NCBI RefSeq assembly: GCF_009905375.1
Contig: NC_133649.1
Location: 225,577,275-225,641,274 of the forward strand
Length of the DNA stretch: 64,000 bases
From: Apium graveolens
Taxonomy: Eukaryota; Streptophyta; Magnoliopsida; Apiales; Apiaceae
Reading direction: 5' to 3'
Notes under the pieces: generated by a model
Database searches by the model: none
Told to the model about the DNA's origin: nothing
The model's input: the letters and a program-made list of their open reading frames with translations, nothing else
Shown: one piece after another, positions 11,882 to 23,126 of the stretch
How positions within the stretch are numbered: position 1 is the stretch's first letter
Layout: every line of letters starts with the position of its first letter
Program-made: the position numbers and the translations under genes

Positions 11882-12712
11882 CTAAGAAAATAAACGAGAG
11901 TACTTTTCTCTCATATCACTTTCTAGCTCCCATGTTGACTTTTCAACCTTTGGGTTTCTCCATAATACTCTTACTAACTTTACCATTTTATTTCTCAATA
12001 CTTTCTCTCTTTCCTCTAGAATCTCTATCGGACTCTCTACATATGACAAATCTGCCTGAAGCTCTATTGGCTCATATTCTATTACATGCCTAGAGTCTGG
12101 ATTATACTTCTTAAGCATCGATACGTGAAAAACATTGTGAATGTGCTCCATGTGCGGAGGTAACGCCAGTTCGTGAGCTACTTTACCAACGCGCTTTAGA
12201 ATCTCATAAGGTCCGACATATCTTGGGCTCAGCTTTCCTTTCTTTCCAAACCTCGTTAGTCCCTTCCACGGTGATACTTTCAGTACTACGAAGCTTCCTT
12301 CTTCGAATTCCATGTCTTTCCTTGACTGGTCTGCATATTTCCTTTGACGGTCCTGTGCGGCTATCAATATCTTTTGGATAATTTCAACCACTTCTTTTGT
12401 CTGTTGTACTAGTTCAGGTCCAAGTATTTTGCATTCTCCTACTTCGTCCCAATACACTGGAGATCTGCATTTGCGTCCATAAAGGGCTTCATAGGGTGGC
12501 ATCACTATACTGGCATGATAACTGTTGTTATAAGCAAATTCTATCAGAGGTAAATGCTCGTCCCAACTTCCTTTGAAATCAATAGTACAAACACGTAACA
12601 TGTCCTCGATTGTCTGGATCGTTCTTTCACTTTGGTCGTCCGTCTGTGGGTGGTAAGCTGTACTCATATTCAGTCTTGTTCCTAAACATTCTTGAAAACT
12701 TTTCCAAAATCT
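11882..12712 (-). pseudogene. Integrase: third catalytic residue, GPY/F and chromodomain-like tail (RLG-3)
   Basis: This part follows an in-frame TAA at the end of the 12713-13003 segment. It holds STAYHPQTDDQSERTIQ with the catalytic Glu, then ALYGRKCRSP, the [10 protein letters not shown] motif, NVFHVSMLKKYNPD, and a chromodomain-like end with RVLWRNPKVEKSTWELE before the TAG/TAA next to the polypurine tract. The catalytic Asp residues lie in the preceding segment, so the frame is only functional if the stop is ignored. The same C-terminus appears in the fragment at 21300-21641 and in RLG-2. Confidence 0.88.
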
Positions 12713-13003
12713 TTAATTAAATCTTGGATCTCGATCAGATACGATAGACACCGGGACTCCATGACGAACTATAATTTCCTTTAGGTACATATGGACCAAC
12801 TTGTCAAGTGAAAATCTTTCATTTATAGGCAGAAAATGAGCTGACTTGGTAAGTCTATCCACTATAACCCAAATGGCATCATGATTAGCCCTTGTCCTTG
12901 GTAATCCAATTATGAAATCCATGGCAATATGTTCCCACTTCCACTCTGGAATCTCCAATAGTTGTAGCAATCCACTTGGTCTTTGATGTTCGGCTTTAAC
13001 CCT
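12713..13003 (-). pseudogene. Integrase catalytic core, D...D part (RLG-3)
   Basis: Between two in-frame stops lies [20 protein letters not shown] with the first catalytic Asp and [11 protein letters not shown] with the second, including [18 protein letters not shown]. The left end is a TAA where the family has a sense codon (PRF-N-stop-RFWKSFQ). The right end is a TAG in the zinc-binding region ([17 protein letters not shown]); the copy at about 21710 has CAG at that place. These stops sit in the same reading frame, so they are point mutations, not frameshifts. Confidence 0.88.
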
Positions 13004-13708
13004 CTAACATGTATAACATCTGCTAACCCATTCCGCAATTTCCCTCTTCATATCTGGCCACCAATAATTCTTCTTTAAATTTCTGTACATTTTGGTACTC
13101 CCTGGATGGATTGAATACCTTGAATTATGTGCTTCCTGTAAAATTTCATTCTTCAGCTCCGTCACCGGTTGAATCCAAATTCTTGAAGAAAACCTAAGAA
13201 TACCTTGATCATCCTTCTGCGTGCACAATTCCTCACCTACCAAATGATTTATATCTTGATCCATTACATCTTCCTGACACTTCTTTATTTTCTCTAGCAA
13301 CTCCGGCTGGAAAGTCATACTGTACACTTTTGCTTCATTAGGCCTGCAAACTCTAATCTCCAATTCCAGTTTCTGAAATTCCTTATATATCTCTTCAGGT
13401 ACTGATAACACATTTAACTTTTCCTTCTGACTTAATGCGTCTGCTACAACATTCGCTATACCGGGATGATAATTAATCGAGCAATTGTAATCCTTGATCA
13501 ATTCTAACCATCTCCTTTGCCTCATATTAAGCTCCTTCTGTGTTAATATGTACTTTAAGCTTTTGTGATCTGTGTAAATTTCACACTTTTCTCCATACAA
13601 ATAATGTCTCCAAATATTCAAAGCAAAAACTATAGCTGCTAGCTCTAAATCATGAGTAGGATATTTATGTTCGTGTGGTTTCAATTGCCTTGACGCATAC
13701 GCAATCAC
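13004..13708 (-). pseudogene. RNase H and integrase zinc-binding domain (RLG-3)
   Basis: The segment continues the RT frame after a TAG at 13711-13709. RNase H is seen as [30 protein letters not shown] and [10 protein letters not shown]; its first Asp ([11 protein letters not shown]) is just before the stop. The rest has the integrase HHCC region, with [33 protein letters not shown] and CYTC at the end. RNase H degrades the RNA of the hybrid during reverse transcription; the HHCC domain binds DNA ends. Confidence 0.88.
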
Positions 13709-14881
13709 CTAATCGTGCTGCATTAGAACACATCCTAGTCCTTTATGAGAAGCATCGCTATAAATTACGAAATTCCCTTGATCGTCTAGAAGTGACAAAA
13801 CAGGTGATGTAATTAATCTTCGCTTTAATTCCTGAAAACTTCCTTCGCATTTATCGTCCCATATAAACTTTTCATTCTTCCGTGTAAGCTTTGTCAATGG
13901 TGTGGCAATCCTTGAAAAATTTTGAACGAATCGACGATAATATCCCGCTAATCCCAAGAAACTTCTTACTTCGGTGGGTGTTCTCGGTCTTTCCCAGTTT
14001 GTAATTGCCTCAATCTTTGCTGGGTCCACTTTGATCCCTTCATTACTGACTATATGTCCTAAGAACTGAACTTCCAGTAGCCAAAACTCACACTTCGAGA
14101 ATTTAACATATAACTTCTTTTTCCTTAAAATCTCCAAAGTTGTTCTCAAATGTTCCGCATGATCCTCTTCCGTCTTTGAATAAATCAAAATATCGTCTAT
14201 AAACACAATAACGAACTTGTCCAAGTATTCCTTGAAAATTCTATTCATCAGATCCATAAACGTTGCCGGGGCATTGGTCAATCCAAAAGACATCACTAAA
14301 AATTCGTAATGTCCATACCTTGTTCTGAAAGCTGTCTTCGGTATATCTTCTGGCTTAATTTTCAGTTGATGATATCCCGATCTTAAATCAATCTTGGAGA
14401 AGTACTTGGCTCCCTTCAGTTGATCAAACAAATCGTCAATTCTGGGTAACGGATACTTGTTCTTGATTGTAAGCTTGTTGAGCTCCCTATAGTCGATGCA
14501 CAGTCTCATGCTTCCATCTTTCTTCTTGACAAATAATACCGGTGCACCCCACGGGGATACACTGGGTCTGATTACTCCTTTCTCTAACAGCTCTTGCAAT
14601 TGCTTCGCTAGCTCTTTCATCTCAACGGGCGCCATTCTATACGGGGCCTTGGATACCGGTTCTGTTCCAGGTGCTAAGTCGATTGCAAACTCAATTTCTC
14701 TATCTGGAGGAAGTCCTGGTAACTCGTCGGGAAACACGTCTGGAAATTCATTCACTACTGGAATATCTTCAAGTTTCGCTGGCTCCTGACTCCTATCAAT
14801 CACATATGCCACAAAATGCTCGCATCCTTTCCGTAGTAACTTCTTGGCTTGAATCATCGTTAAGAACTTCTTTAATTGTTT
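13709..14881 (-). pseudogene. Reverse transcriptase (RLG-3)
   Basis: This is a Ty3-type reverse transcriptase with [19 protein letters not shown] before it, then [51 protein letters not shown], the catalytic [22 protein letters not shown] and [16 protein letters not shown]. The domain is full length and the catalytic Asp pair is intact. It is separated from protease by an in-frame TAG at 14884-14882 and from RNase H by a TAG at 13711-13709. The first upstream Met used by ORF finders (14857) is not a real start; in life it is part of a polyprotein. Confidence 0.92.
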
Positions 14882-15805
14882 CTAGCCCTTGAACGTTACT
14901 ATACTTTCGTCTGGCGTCTTCACCATTACCTTCTTATTTCGACAATCTATCTGGGCATCGTGCTTAGATAACCAATCCATTCCTAAGATAACGTCAAATT
15001 CTCCTAACTTAAATGGTATCAAATCTACGCAAAATTTACTACCAGAAATCTCAATCTCACAATTCCCACAAACTTGATTAACAGATACTCGTTCTTGATT
15101 TGCTAATTCTACAACCATTACTTCATTTAAATACTCAACTGGACAATTTAACTTACTAACAAAATCTTGTGAAACAAACGATCGAGTTGCTCCCGAATCT
15201 ATTAACACTTTGGCACATAAAGAATTCACATTAAGTGTACCTGCCACGACATCCGTATCCTGGATAGCATCCTTCACAGTCATGTCAAAAACTCTAGCCC
15301 TTGGAGTCTCATTCACTGCTGGGGTAGACCCCATAATCCTCAATGCATTACTGACTGGGGCTGGTGTCTTGCAATCCCTGGCTATATGTCCTGGCTTTCC
15401 ACATTTAAAGCACATAAACCCAATGGCTGGAACCTTCACTGCTGGATTCTGGATAGGCTGATCCTTATCTGCTGGCTCTCTTGCTGGCTGATTTCGGCAC
15501 TCCCTTGAATAGTGCACTTTCTGATTGCACTTGAAACAAACTACATTCAACTTATTACAAACTCCTTCATGCTTCTTCCCACATACCTGACAATCTGGAA
15601 AAGTTAATCTCAACTGATTTGGCTGATTCGCATTAACTGGACGGTTGCCCTGGCTTCCATCGCCTGCATTTTGTCTCTTGAAATTAAAATTTCTTCCTGG
15701 CTGAAACTTGCCCTTCTTAAAATTTGGAAACTTCCCTGGTTGTGACTGACCTTCATTTCTTGCTTTCTTTCTCCTTTTGTGACATCTCACTCTCTTTCTC
15801 TGCAA
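14882..15805 (-). pseudogene. Gag C-terminus (zinc knuckles) and aspartic protease (RLG-3)
   Basis: The frame overlaps the gag frame by about 50 nt and is shifted by one base, so a small indel near 15770 splits the polyprotein. A basic Asn/Gln-rich stretch is followed by CQVCGKKHEGVC and two CX2CX4HX4C knuckles (CFKCNQKVHYSREC, CFKCGKPGHIARDC), then protease with LIDSGATRSFVS and GMDWLSKHDAQIDC. It is the counterpart of the intact region 1-900 in RLG-1. It ends at a TAG where RLG-1 continues. Confidence 0.88.
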
Positions 15806-16493
15806 TCATAGCCTTCTGTACAACTTCTGCATAGGTATCCAATTCAAAAATGGCTACCTTCCCTCTGATCCATAGCTTCAAACCTTGCTGGAATCTTTTA
15901 GCCTTCTTCCTGTCAGTATCCACATACGACGGCACATACTTTGACAATTCCTCAAACTTACTCTCATAATCCGCCACCGACATATTCCCTTGCTTTAATT
16001 CTAAAAACTTCAGCTCCATCTGGTCTTGGACAGACTGAGGAAAATACTTTTCTAAAAACAACTCCTTAAACCTCTCCCAAGTAATAACATCTGTTCCTTC
16101 CAACGTCTTCACCATCTCCCACCAATAGGTGGCCTCATTCTTCAAATAGTAACTTGCAAACTCAACCTTCTGTTCTTCCTTGACTATTACTAAGGCAAAT
16201 TCCTTCTCTATCTCCTTTAACCAAACATTTGCTTCAATCGGCTCTAAGGAACCCTTGAATTCTGGTGGGTTTACTGCCTGAAAAGTTTTGAAAGTTACCT
16301 GAGAATTGGTCTGTCTTTGTTGTTGTTGTGCCAGGTGAACTGTTTGTTGGGCCAAGATTTGAAAAATCTGGGCTATTGCTGGTTTTATAGGTCCTGGGTT
16401 TGCATTCTGGTTTGTATCATCTTGGTTGTTATTATTGTTGTTGTTGGTCTTTTCATTCTGGGTGTTGGTGCGGGTATTTCTTCTGGGAGGCAT
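15753..16493 (-). pseudogene. Gag, N-terminal and core part (RLG-3)
   Basis: The start is taken at MPPRRNTRT (16493), matching MPPRK in RLG-1; a Met 21 nt upstream is less likely. An Asn-rich stretch and a Gln-rich stretch precede the gag core with FKGSLEPIEANVWLKEIEK, SYYLKNEATYWWEMVK, KYFPQSVQDQ and KRFQQGLKLWIRGKV. Gag forms the virus-like particle. The frame is lost after EKESEMSQKEKESKK, where the zinc-knuckle region continues in another frame. Confidence 0.85.
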
Positions 16494-17640
16494 TTTCTGT
16501 AAAGAATCAAACAACCTATTTAGCTTTTAAACCAAATTCTTTTCATAAAAGAAAAGTTTTGTAAAATAGAAATATCTCTTTTTGAAAATAGTTGTAACTA
16601 AGTAAATTGCATGCTTCTTTACAGAATATAAACAGTTATGGGAAACAGGGTACATGGTATCACAGGGGTATAACTGGTGCAATAAATAAGGTAAAGTAAA
16701 GCAGGTGCAGTAAAATAAATGACAATACTGGAAAGGAAAAAAGGTACTGATATATATAGATCAAAAGTTTTGGGTAGTACAAGCGTAAAGATGCTTCGGA
16801 AGTGAAAGCAAAAGGGTACAACAACCTACTCACTAGTCAGCATAGCTAGTCTATAAATATAACCCAAAAGTCTACTGATACACACTACACACTACTGTAC
16901 ATACTACACAAACATAAACACTGCTCAGCATCTCTGGATCTCTGACTCATGGCAAGTCTGGACCTCCAATCTCCTCAAGCTCCTCTAGAACCCACTTAGC
17001 CCACTCCACTAGGAAATCAGGGGTGATGTCCTCATGTGTAGCCTTAGCAATCCTCACTGCAGCTGCTCTACGAAATGCCCGGAGCCTCTCTCTGAGTCGC
17101 CTCTCACCACTCCCAACCTCTCTGGTACACATTATATGCAATAACTCCTGAATCTGACCCTGTAGGAATCGCTGCTCTATAAGGCAAGCCTCAAACTGAT
17201 GATATGGAACAGGATAGGAAGAGAACTGGAAAGGTACTCCTGTAACTGAATGACTAGTAAAGCTTGAATCAGCAGGTGGGGGTCCTCTGATAGGTGGCCT
17301 CATGCCTGGGGGTGGAATAGCCTGCAGTGGTACGGTCTGCAACACAGGTGGAGGTAGAATAGCCAACACTGCTGGAACAATAGGATGTGGGTCTGAAGAC
17401 GGTCCTCCAACTGAAGGCTCTGAGTGATCAACTGATATGGGGATGAAAGAGTCGGCCATCGCTGCTATCTGAAATCATATCGCAATATAAGAATCTCGAA
17501 CCATGACGCGAATTACACTAATACCTGTTATACCATAGCACTCAACCTCTCGACGTTCTATCTTTCTATTCCTTACTTCTAATCCTAACCCTCTACCCAT
17601 TCCCGTCAATCTAGGCTTGTGTCAGTGACTTATAACCTCT
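16494..17640 (-). other. 5' leader of RLG-3
   Basis: Apart from the pre-gag ORF (16947-17459), I see no coding signal in the leader between primer-binding site and gag start. The stretch 16494-16946 is A/T-rich on the plus strand and contains no long open frame. Confidence 0.6.
16947..17459 (-). CDS. Pre-gag ORF of RLG-3, 170 aa, unknown function
   Basis: An intact 170-codon frame lies between primer-binding site and gag. The N-terminal half is Pro-rich (ILPPPVLQTVPLQAIPPPG, RPPIRGPPPADSS). The C-terminal half has a Gln/Glu/Leu helix (FEACLIEQRFLQGQIQELL), an Arg-rich segment (GERRLRERLRAFRRAAAVR) and an acidic helical end (VEWAKWVLEELEEIGG). There is no zinc finger, membrane segment or protease motif. 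It stays open although the gag-pol of the same element has at least five lesions, which may be chance in so short a frame. RLG-1 has a positional equivalent at 2148-2810. Confidence 0.55.
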   Translation of the reverse strand: MADSFIPISVDHSEPSVGGPSSDPHPIVPAVLAILPPPVLQTVPLQAIPPPGMRPPIRGPPPADSSFTSHSVTGVPFQFSSYPVPYHQFEACLIEQRFLQGQIQELLHIMCTREVGSGERRLRERLRAFRRAAAVRIAKATHEDITPDFLVEWAKWVLEELEEIGGPDLP

Positions 17641-17653
17641 AGCTCTGATACCA
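17641..17653 (-). promoter_or_regulatory. Primer-binding site of RLG-3 (initiator Met tRNA)
   Basis: The minus strand reads TGGTATCAGAGCT, four bases (GGTT) inside the LTR end GGCGCCACA. It identifies the right LTR as the 5' LTR of the complete unit. Confidence 0.9.
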
Positions 17654-17657
17654 AACC

Positions 17658-20600
17658 TGTGGCGCCCTCCAAACCCGGGTCAGAAGTTTGGGGTCCACAC
17701 ACACACACCTTATTAATAACCTTCTTATAGTAATGATAAAGATAATAATATGCAGTGACCCTACTTACCAACTACCACGGACCGCAACAGGTTAAAGTAT
17801 GCACACAAGCCAAACACACTTACTTATATTACAAACCGTTCAAATCCCAACTATCCAACTCAGAACTGAGTAATAAACATTATTACAAACTTTTACAAAC
17901 TTAGATTATTCCAAAAGAAGCCTACTAGTTGACCCCTAGCTCTCGCGCTGGACTGGGGATCCTCGGTACCAACCGGTTCCTTCTTAACTGGAAAAGAACA
18001 TAAACAACATCGCACAAATGGGCAAACTAGCTCAGCAAGTCACAATGACTAAACTGAGAATAATGATCATCAGGTAAATATGGTTATGATATTAAGTGAA
18101 CAATGGATTATGATTTAGAATTGGATATTATATTTTCATTTTAAAACCAAGGTTAGGATGCTGATCAGTCACGCACTAACCCCGAGCAAAGCACACAGCA
18201 CCGCTCTAACTACTGGATCCAAGGCACACATTGGCCTAACTTGACCATTATATGGTCTGACCACGAATCTGGTCCACAGTTTTATAAAAACAATCCAATT
18301 CTAACATAATAACAGAATAACAGTAATAAGCAATAAACAGAATCATTAACAATATTGGACGTTCAATAATGAAAATGGTTTCAATCTGCATAAGGATCAA
18401 TATGGCATTTTCAAAGTATGGGTGCCAGGTAATGAAAGAATTGGATAACAAGGAATCAATGTTTCAGGGTTTCAAGGATTTGGTCTTTCAAAGCATAAGA
18501 TACAATGGTTTGAATGTGTAAGCAATCTGGTTCAGTGTTTGACATTTAGTTTGTATATATTTGTGGAGTAGTATCGTATATTTGAGGTTCGTATTTGGGT
18601 ATACAACAATCAATGGTTTAGAAAGAATCAGGTTTACAGCTCAGGATCAATAATTGGAATCAGGGTTTAGGGTATAGTGCTTCAAAGCACTTGCAATATA
18701 AAACAGGATTATCAATCACTATAATATCTCGAGAAAGTTCAGAACACTTGCCTGGTACTAGCTTATTATACTGTACTCGTTTTTAGTCACGACTGTCTTA
18801 CTCCTCAACTACCTGTTTCCCTCTCCTATGCCTTGCCTCTTCTGCTCACATATCATAAGCATCTATCAATATTCAACTCATACGATTCTATTCGACACAT
18901 ACTTCTATCTACCCTTCGTTTCACCCAAATCCGATTAACGGATTGAAAGTTACGCAATAAACAAGTAAACATCGAATATACACACCGACAGTCAAACAAC
19001 AAGTCACATATATCACATAACACATCACATAATCAATGATATATCATTTATAAAGATGTCTCGGGTCATAAACATGATTTCGGGTACTTAAAATGATTTT
19101 TAAAACATTTTTCGGAATTAAAACGGGTCGTTGGATCAATTTTGGAGTAATAAAAAGGGTTCGGTTGGCCCATTTTGGCTTCAAAACAATTTTATAATAA
19201 TTATCGAACCTTGAAAATAATTTAGAATAATATTTTAAAGCTCGAAACTATTTTTCAGAATTTTTAAATCATTTTTACATAATTAAATCTAATTAAATAA
19301 TTAATTAAAATCAATTAATAATTAATTAAATCAATTAATCAATTAATTTTTGAATTAATTGATCAATTAATTGATTAAAAATTTACTGAAATTAATTAAC
19401 TAATTAATTCAGATTTATTTTCGAATTAAAAATCATTTTTGGAATTAAAATAATAATTTTTTGGAATTTTCAGAACTTAAAATCGAATTTTTATAATAAA
19501 ATAAATAGGAAATATGATTTTTGAATATTTCTAAAACAGGAATCCTATTTTTGAAAACTCTGGAAAGTTCAGGGACTGAACTTCATCGTTTTCAAAAGAT
19601 AAGGTACTAAACTGCAATTTTGAGAGGGGTCGCCGGGAAATCGTCGGGGGTGGCCAGAGAACACGTTCCCGGCATCCTCACCCCACCACAAGCTCCAGAT
19701 CATATCTACAGACAACCAGGAATCGATTCATGCAATCAAAACATATCAATAACCCCAGACTTGGCCAGAAATTGGCCAAGAACATCGCCGGTTTCCGGCG
19801 AAACATCGAAAACTTAAAAAGACAACTCCATACGATTCAAGCATCCTCTGTTAACGAGCTATATACCAATCGATTGCAAATTTCATAAGGAACATAATCC
19901 ACTATAAATCAACAGCTAATAACCCCTAAATCAAAAAGCCCCAAATTTTAATTGAAAACATTCATACGGGTTATAAATCCTAATTTTAAAATTCGAGAAT
20001 TAAACCCACTTTTGAGCATGTTATTGAACTCCAAATCAGGCGTATGACATATGAAAATCATCAGGAAAACAAGCTCTACAACATGCAATCATCAAATCAT
20101 ACAAACAATCATCCGAACAAAAATTCATATTTTTAATAAAAATAATTCGAAATTAAATAAAAATATAGAAAAATAACCTTGATTTCTGCAGTTCTGAAAC
20201 TTGAAGAAACTGAAAGAACACCTTAAAACCTCTATTTTGGTTACTCGAGCGTTCCAAACGGAGATCAATAACACCTTCAATTTATGGTTTGATTTTCAGA
20301 AGGGTTTATGAATATAAGGATTTTCTCTGGAAATTTATATAATTACTGACTGCAAATGATTTTGATACGAAATAAAATACGGTAAAAGGCTATTTATAAT
20401 TACGGAAAATTAGTATCCCGTTGGATCATTCCGGATATAAAACGGAGATCAATAACACCTTCAATTTGTGGTTTGATTTTCAGAAGGGTTTATGAATATA
20501 AGGATTTTCTCTGGAAATTTATATAATTACTGACTGCAAATGATTTTGATACGAAATAAAATACGGTAAAAGGCTATTTATAATTACGGAAAATTAGTAT

Positions 20601-21261
20601 CCCGTTCGATCATTCCGGATATAAAACGGTACGTTTATTTATAAAAACTGATCCAAACGGTATCGATTTTCGGGATAATTATCCAAATAAGTACAATTTG
20701 TACTGCGGTCTTGGTCTCAGCGCCTGGTTACACGTACTACGAGGTGATAATTGGGATAGTTTAATAAAAAGCTCCCGTTTATCAAAAATATGAGTTTTAT
20801 TGATTTACTGAAACGAATATTGTATCGAAAATGTTACGCCGGGACCCGCGCAGGACAAACCGTACGCCGGATCGAAAAAGTCGAAACATGGAATATGCTC
20901 GGAATATTACAATTAGGTTAGGAAGGAGTTCTCGGAAGAGTTTCGGGTTCTAAAAACGTAACAACGGATGACGTCGGTTGGTTCCCGTTTTTATAAAATA
21001 GATTTTAAATACCCGGAAAAAGATTTTATAAAATTCATATGATTCCTATAAATTCATAAATCAACATAAAAATAATTAGGAAGATATGACCATTATCTAT
21101 ATTTTATTTTGGACATATAAAAATTAAAATACTCAATTAATAATATTTTTAATCATCCAACACATTTAACACTTAACAAATAATTCACAAAATAGATACT
21201 GAACACATATAATAATTTTTTATTAGCAAAAATAATTACACGATATATCCCGGATATTACA
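17658..21261 (-). repeat. 5' LTR of RLG-3, 3.6 kb
   Basis: The element-strand start TGTAATATCC is at 21261 and the end GGCGCCACA at 17658. It is the longer of the two LTRs because it keeps 317 bp missing on the left and contains a 184-bp tandem duplication (20256-20623). It is shared between the complete internal region on its left and the truncated pol fragment on its right. Confidence 0.88.
20256..20623 (-). repeat. 184-bp tandem duplication inside the right LTR of RLG-3
   Basis: Bases 20256-20439 and 20440-20623 are near-identical. Each unit starts with AAACGG, and a third AAACGG follows at 20624. In the left LTR the single copy (11015-11198) is flanked by the same AAACGG at 11015 and 11199, exactly 184 bp apart. 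So the duplication arose between 6-bp repeats, after or during the last replication cycle. Confidence 0.93.
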
Positions 21262-21750
21262 TCCTTCCCCCCTTAAAAGGATTCTGTCCTCAGAATCTCC
21301 TAAGAAAACAAACGAGGGTACTTTTCCCTCATATCACTTTCTAACTCCCTGGTTGACTCTTCAACCTTTGGGTTTCTCCATAATACTCTTACTAGCTTTA
21401 CCACTTTATTTCTCAATACCTTCTCTCTTTCCTCTAGAATCTCTACCGGACTCTCTACATATGACAAATCTTCCTGAAGCTCTATTGGCTCATATTCTAT
21501 TACATGCCTGGAGTCTGGATTATACTTCTTAAGCATTGATACGTGAAAAACATTGTGAATGTGCTCCATGTGCGGAGGTAACGCCAATTCGTAAGCTACT
21601 TTGCCAACGCGCTTTAGAATCTCATAAGGTCCCACTTCCACTCTGGAATCTCCAATGGTTGTAGCAATCCACTTGGTCTTTGATGTTCGGCTTTAACTCT
21701 CTGACATGTATAACATCTGCTAACCCATTTCGCAATTTCCCTCTTCATAT
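21262..21750 (-). pseudogene. Deleted pol fragment of a second RLG-3 unit
   Basis: Next to a polypurine tract (21262-21274) lies an integrase end ([21 protein letters not shown] to REKYPRLFS). It is joined at about 21635-21640 directly to the zinc-binding region ([34 protein letters not shown]). The complete integrase core between EWKW and VGPYE, about 700 bp in RLG-3, is missing. The deletion junction carries GTGGGACC, which combines GTGGGAAC and GTCGGACC of the two ends, so short homology was probably used. Homology stops at 21750 inside the MKREIA codons. Its CYTCQR codon is CAG where RLG-3 has TAG. Confidence 0.88.
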
Positions 21751-23126
21751 AACTCTCTGATGCGAGTATCCTGATGCGAGTATCCTGAGTTATCTTGTTA
21801 TACTTGAACCAAGTGATTCTCAAATCTATCTTCGTATTATATAGAAATGCCATGAACCCTCAAGTACATATTGCAAGTAGATCAAAAGTCGTATCATGCT
21901 AGTACATCAAAGTAATTGGAATGCCATGATAAAATAAAGATTTGTTATAATACTTGATTGATCCTCTTGATTAACATGCTATTGATTCCTAAAATCTTGA
22001 CATTTCACCCTGATGCTTGAACCCCAATAGAAACTTTACCTTGATACCTAAAAGCCAGATATTCTTTAAAGTTGTTCATGATTGTTTGATAACCCTATCC
22101 TTACCCTAAAGTTTGACATTCTGATATACCTTAAGCTAATGATCACTTTCTTTATACCTTAACACCTCTAGTATACTTGTAACCAGTGATGCTTATCTTC
22201 TTGATGTTCTAATACCTATACATTGTCTAAAACCATTGCTTTAAGCCTAGTTTGGCATTACTCCTTCCTATTATCCAAAAACCCTACTAAATCTCCTTGT
22301 CAAAATTCTTGTAAATGGAAACCTTCCAATTACCCTGAAAGAGTGAAGTCTAGTGGATCTTGGCCCTAAGATTTAGTGAACATAATTTCAGTGTTTCAAG
22401 TCAAACTTCAATCCCTTGATAAAAATGTTTACTGTTTAAGATATTTTATTATCAATCAGCATCAGTTTTTGAAATGATTCAAATGTGGATTTTTAGTCCC
22501 AAATGGGGATAAATGCTTTCTTTGAATGGTGGATCTGGACTGAGATGCGAGTCATTTCCACACTTATATTGTAGGCTTAAAAGTTGTCTAGGGATCCCAT
22601 TAATGTTTTAGAACCCAGTGAGGTTCGGGATTACTTCGCGGCTGATCACCGGCTATAATCCGTAGCGTCATAAAATGATTTTGATTAAGATATGATTTTG
22701 AAAATGTTTTGACTCAAGCAAATGATGCCATCACCCAAAAATTTCATCTCTTGTTATTATTAGTTATATCTTCGCATAAGTCATTCTTTAATATATATGC
22801 CTCGATTTATGTTTTGTATCGTATTGTTTAGTACTTGTTGAGCATTTGGCTCACTTCTTGCTTTAATCCTGATATTACAGCTAGCAGCTATGGTTAGATT
22901 CAAGCAGACAACACGTAAGACTTGTGACGCCGATGCGTATGTCCGAGCTCAAGTAGAATAAGGGATAGTTTTGTGTGAGGACTCGATATTAAAACTGGTT
23001 GTAATAGTTAGTAGTGTTGGGCTGTTCCATACCCTAAACTGTAAGATCTTGGATTCAGATGTATTTACTTACTTATAAATATTGTAATAGTTATATATTA
23101 TGTTTTGTTTAGTTTGGGGTGTGACA
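21751..23126 (+). repeat. LTR remnant ending TGTGACA, probably the rest of the RLG-2 3' LTR
   Basis: The stretch has no coding signal. It ends in GGGGTGTGACA at 23126, a typical plant Ty3 LTR 3' end, and the next base begins copia ORF3 sequence. It has no own LTR start because its left side is cut by the RLG-3 remnant. A 14-bp tandem repeat (TGCGAGTATCCTGA) lies at about 21760-21787. Its strand and length fit the missing half of the RLG-2 3' LTR. That link is inferred from order and size, not from a sequence match. Confidence 0.6.

Larger units (their letters stand above)
8735..21750 (-). mobile_element. RLG-3: Ty3/gypsy chromovirus element plus a second truncated unit
   Basis: Read on the minus strand: a pol fragment (21750-21262), an LTR (21261-17658), primer-binding site, pre-gag ORF, gag, protease, RT, RNase H, integrase, polypurine tract and the second LTR (11844-8735). 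The pol fragment to the right of the 5' LTR shows a tandem LTR-internal-LTR-internal arrangement, as produced by unequal recombination between LTRs; its outer LTR has been lost. The two LTRs look about 98% identical where I aligned them (about 8 differences in 8821-9240 versus 18061-18480). The bases just left of the element are accac; the matching duplication on the right is gone. Confidence 0.88.
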
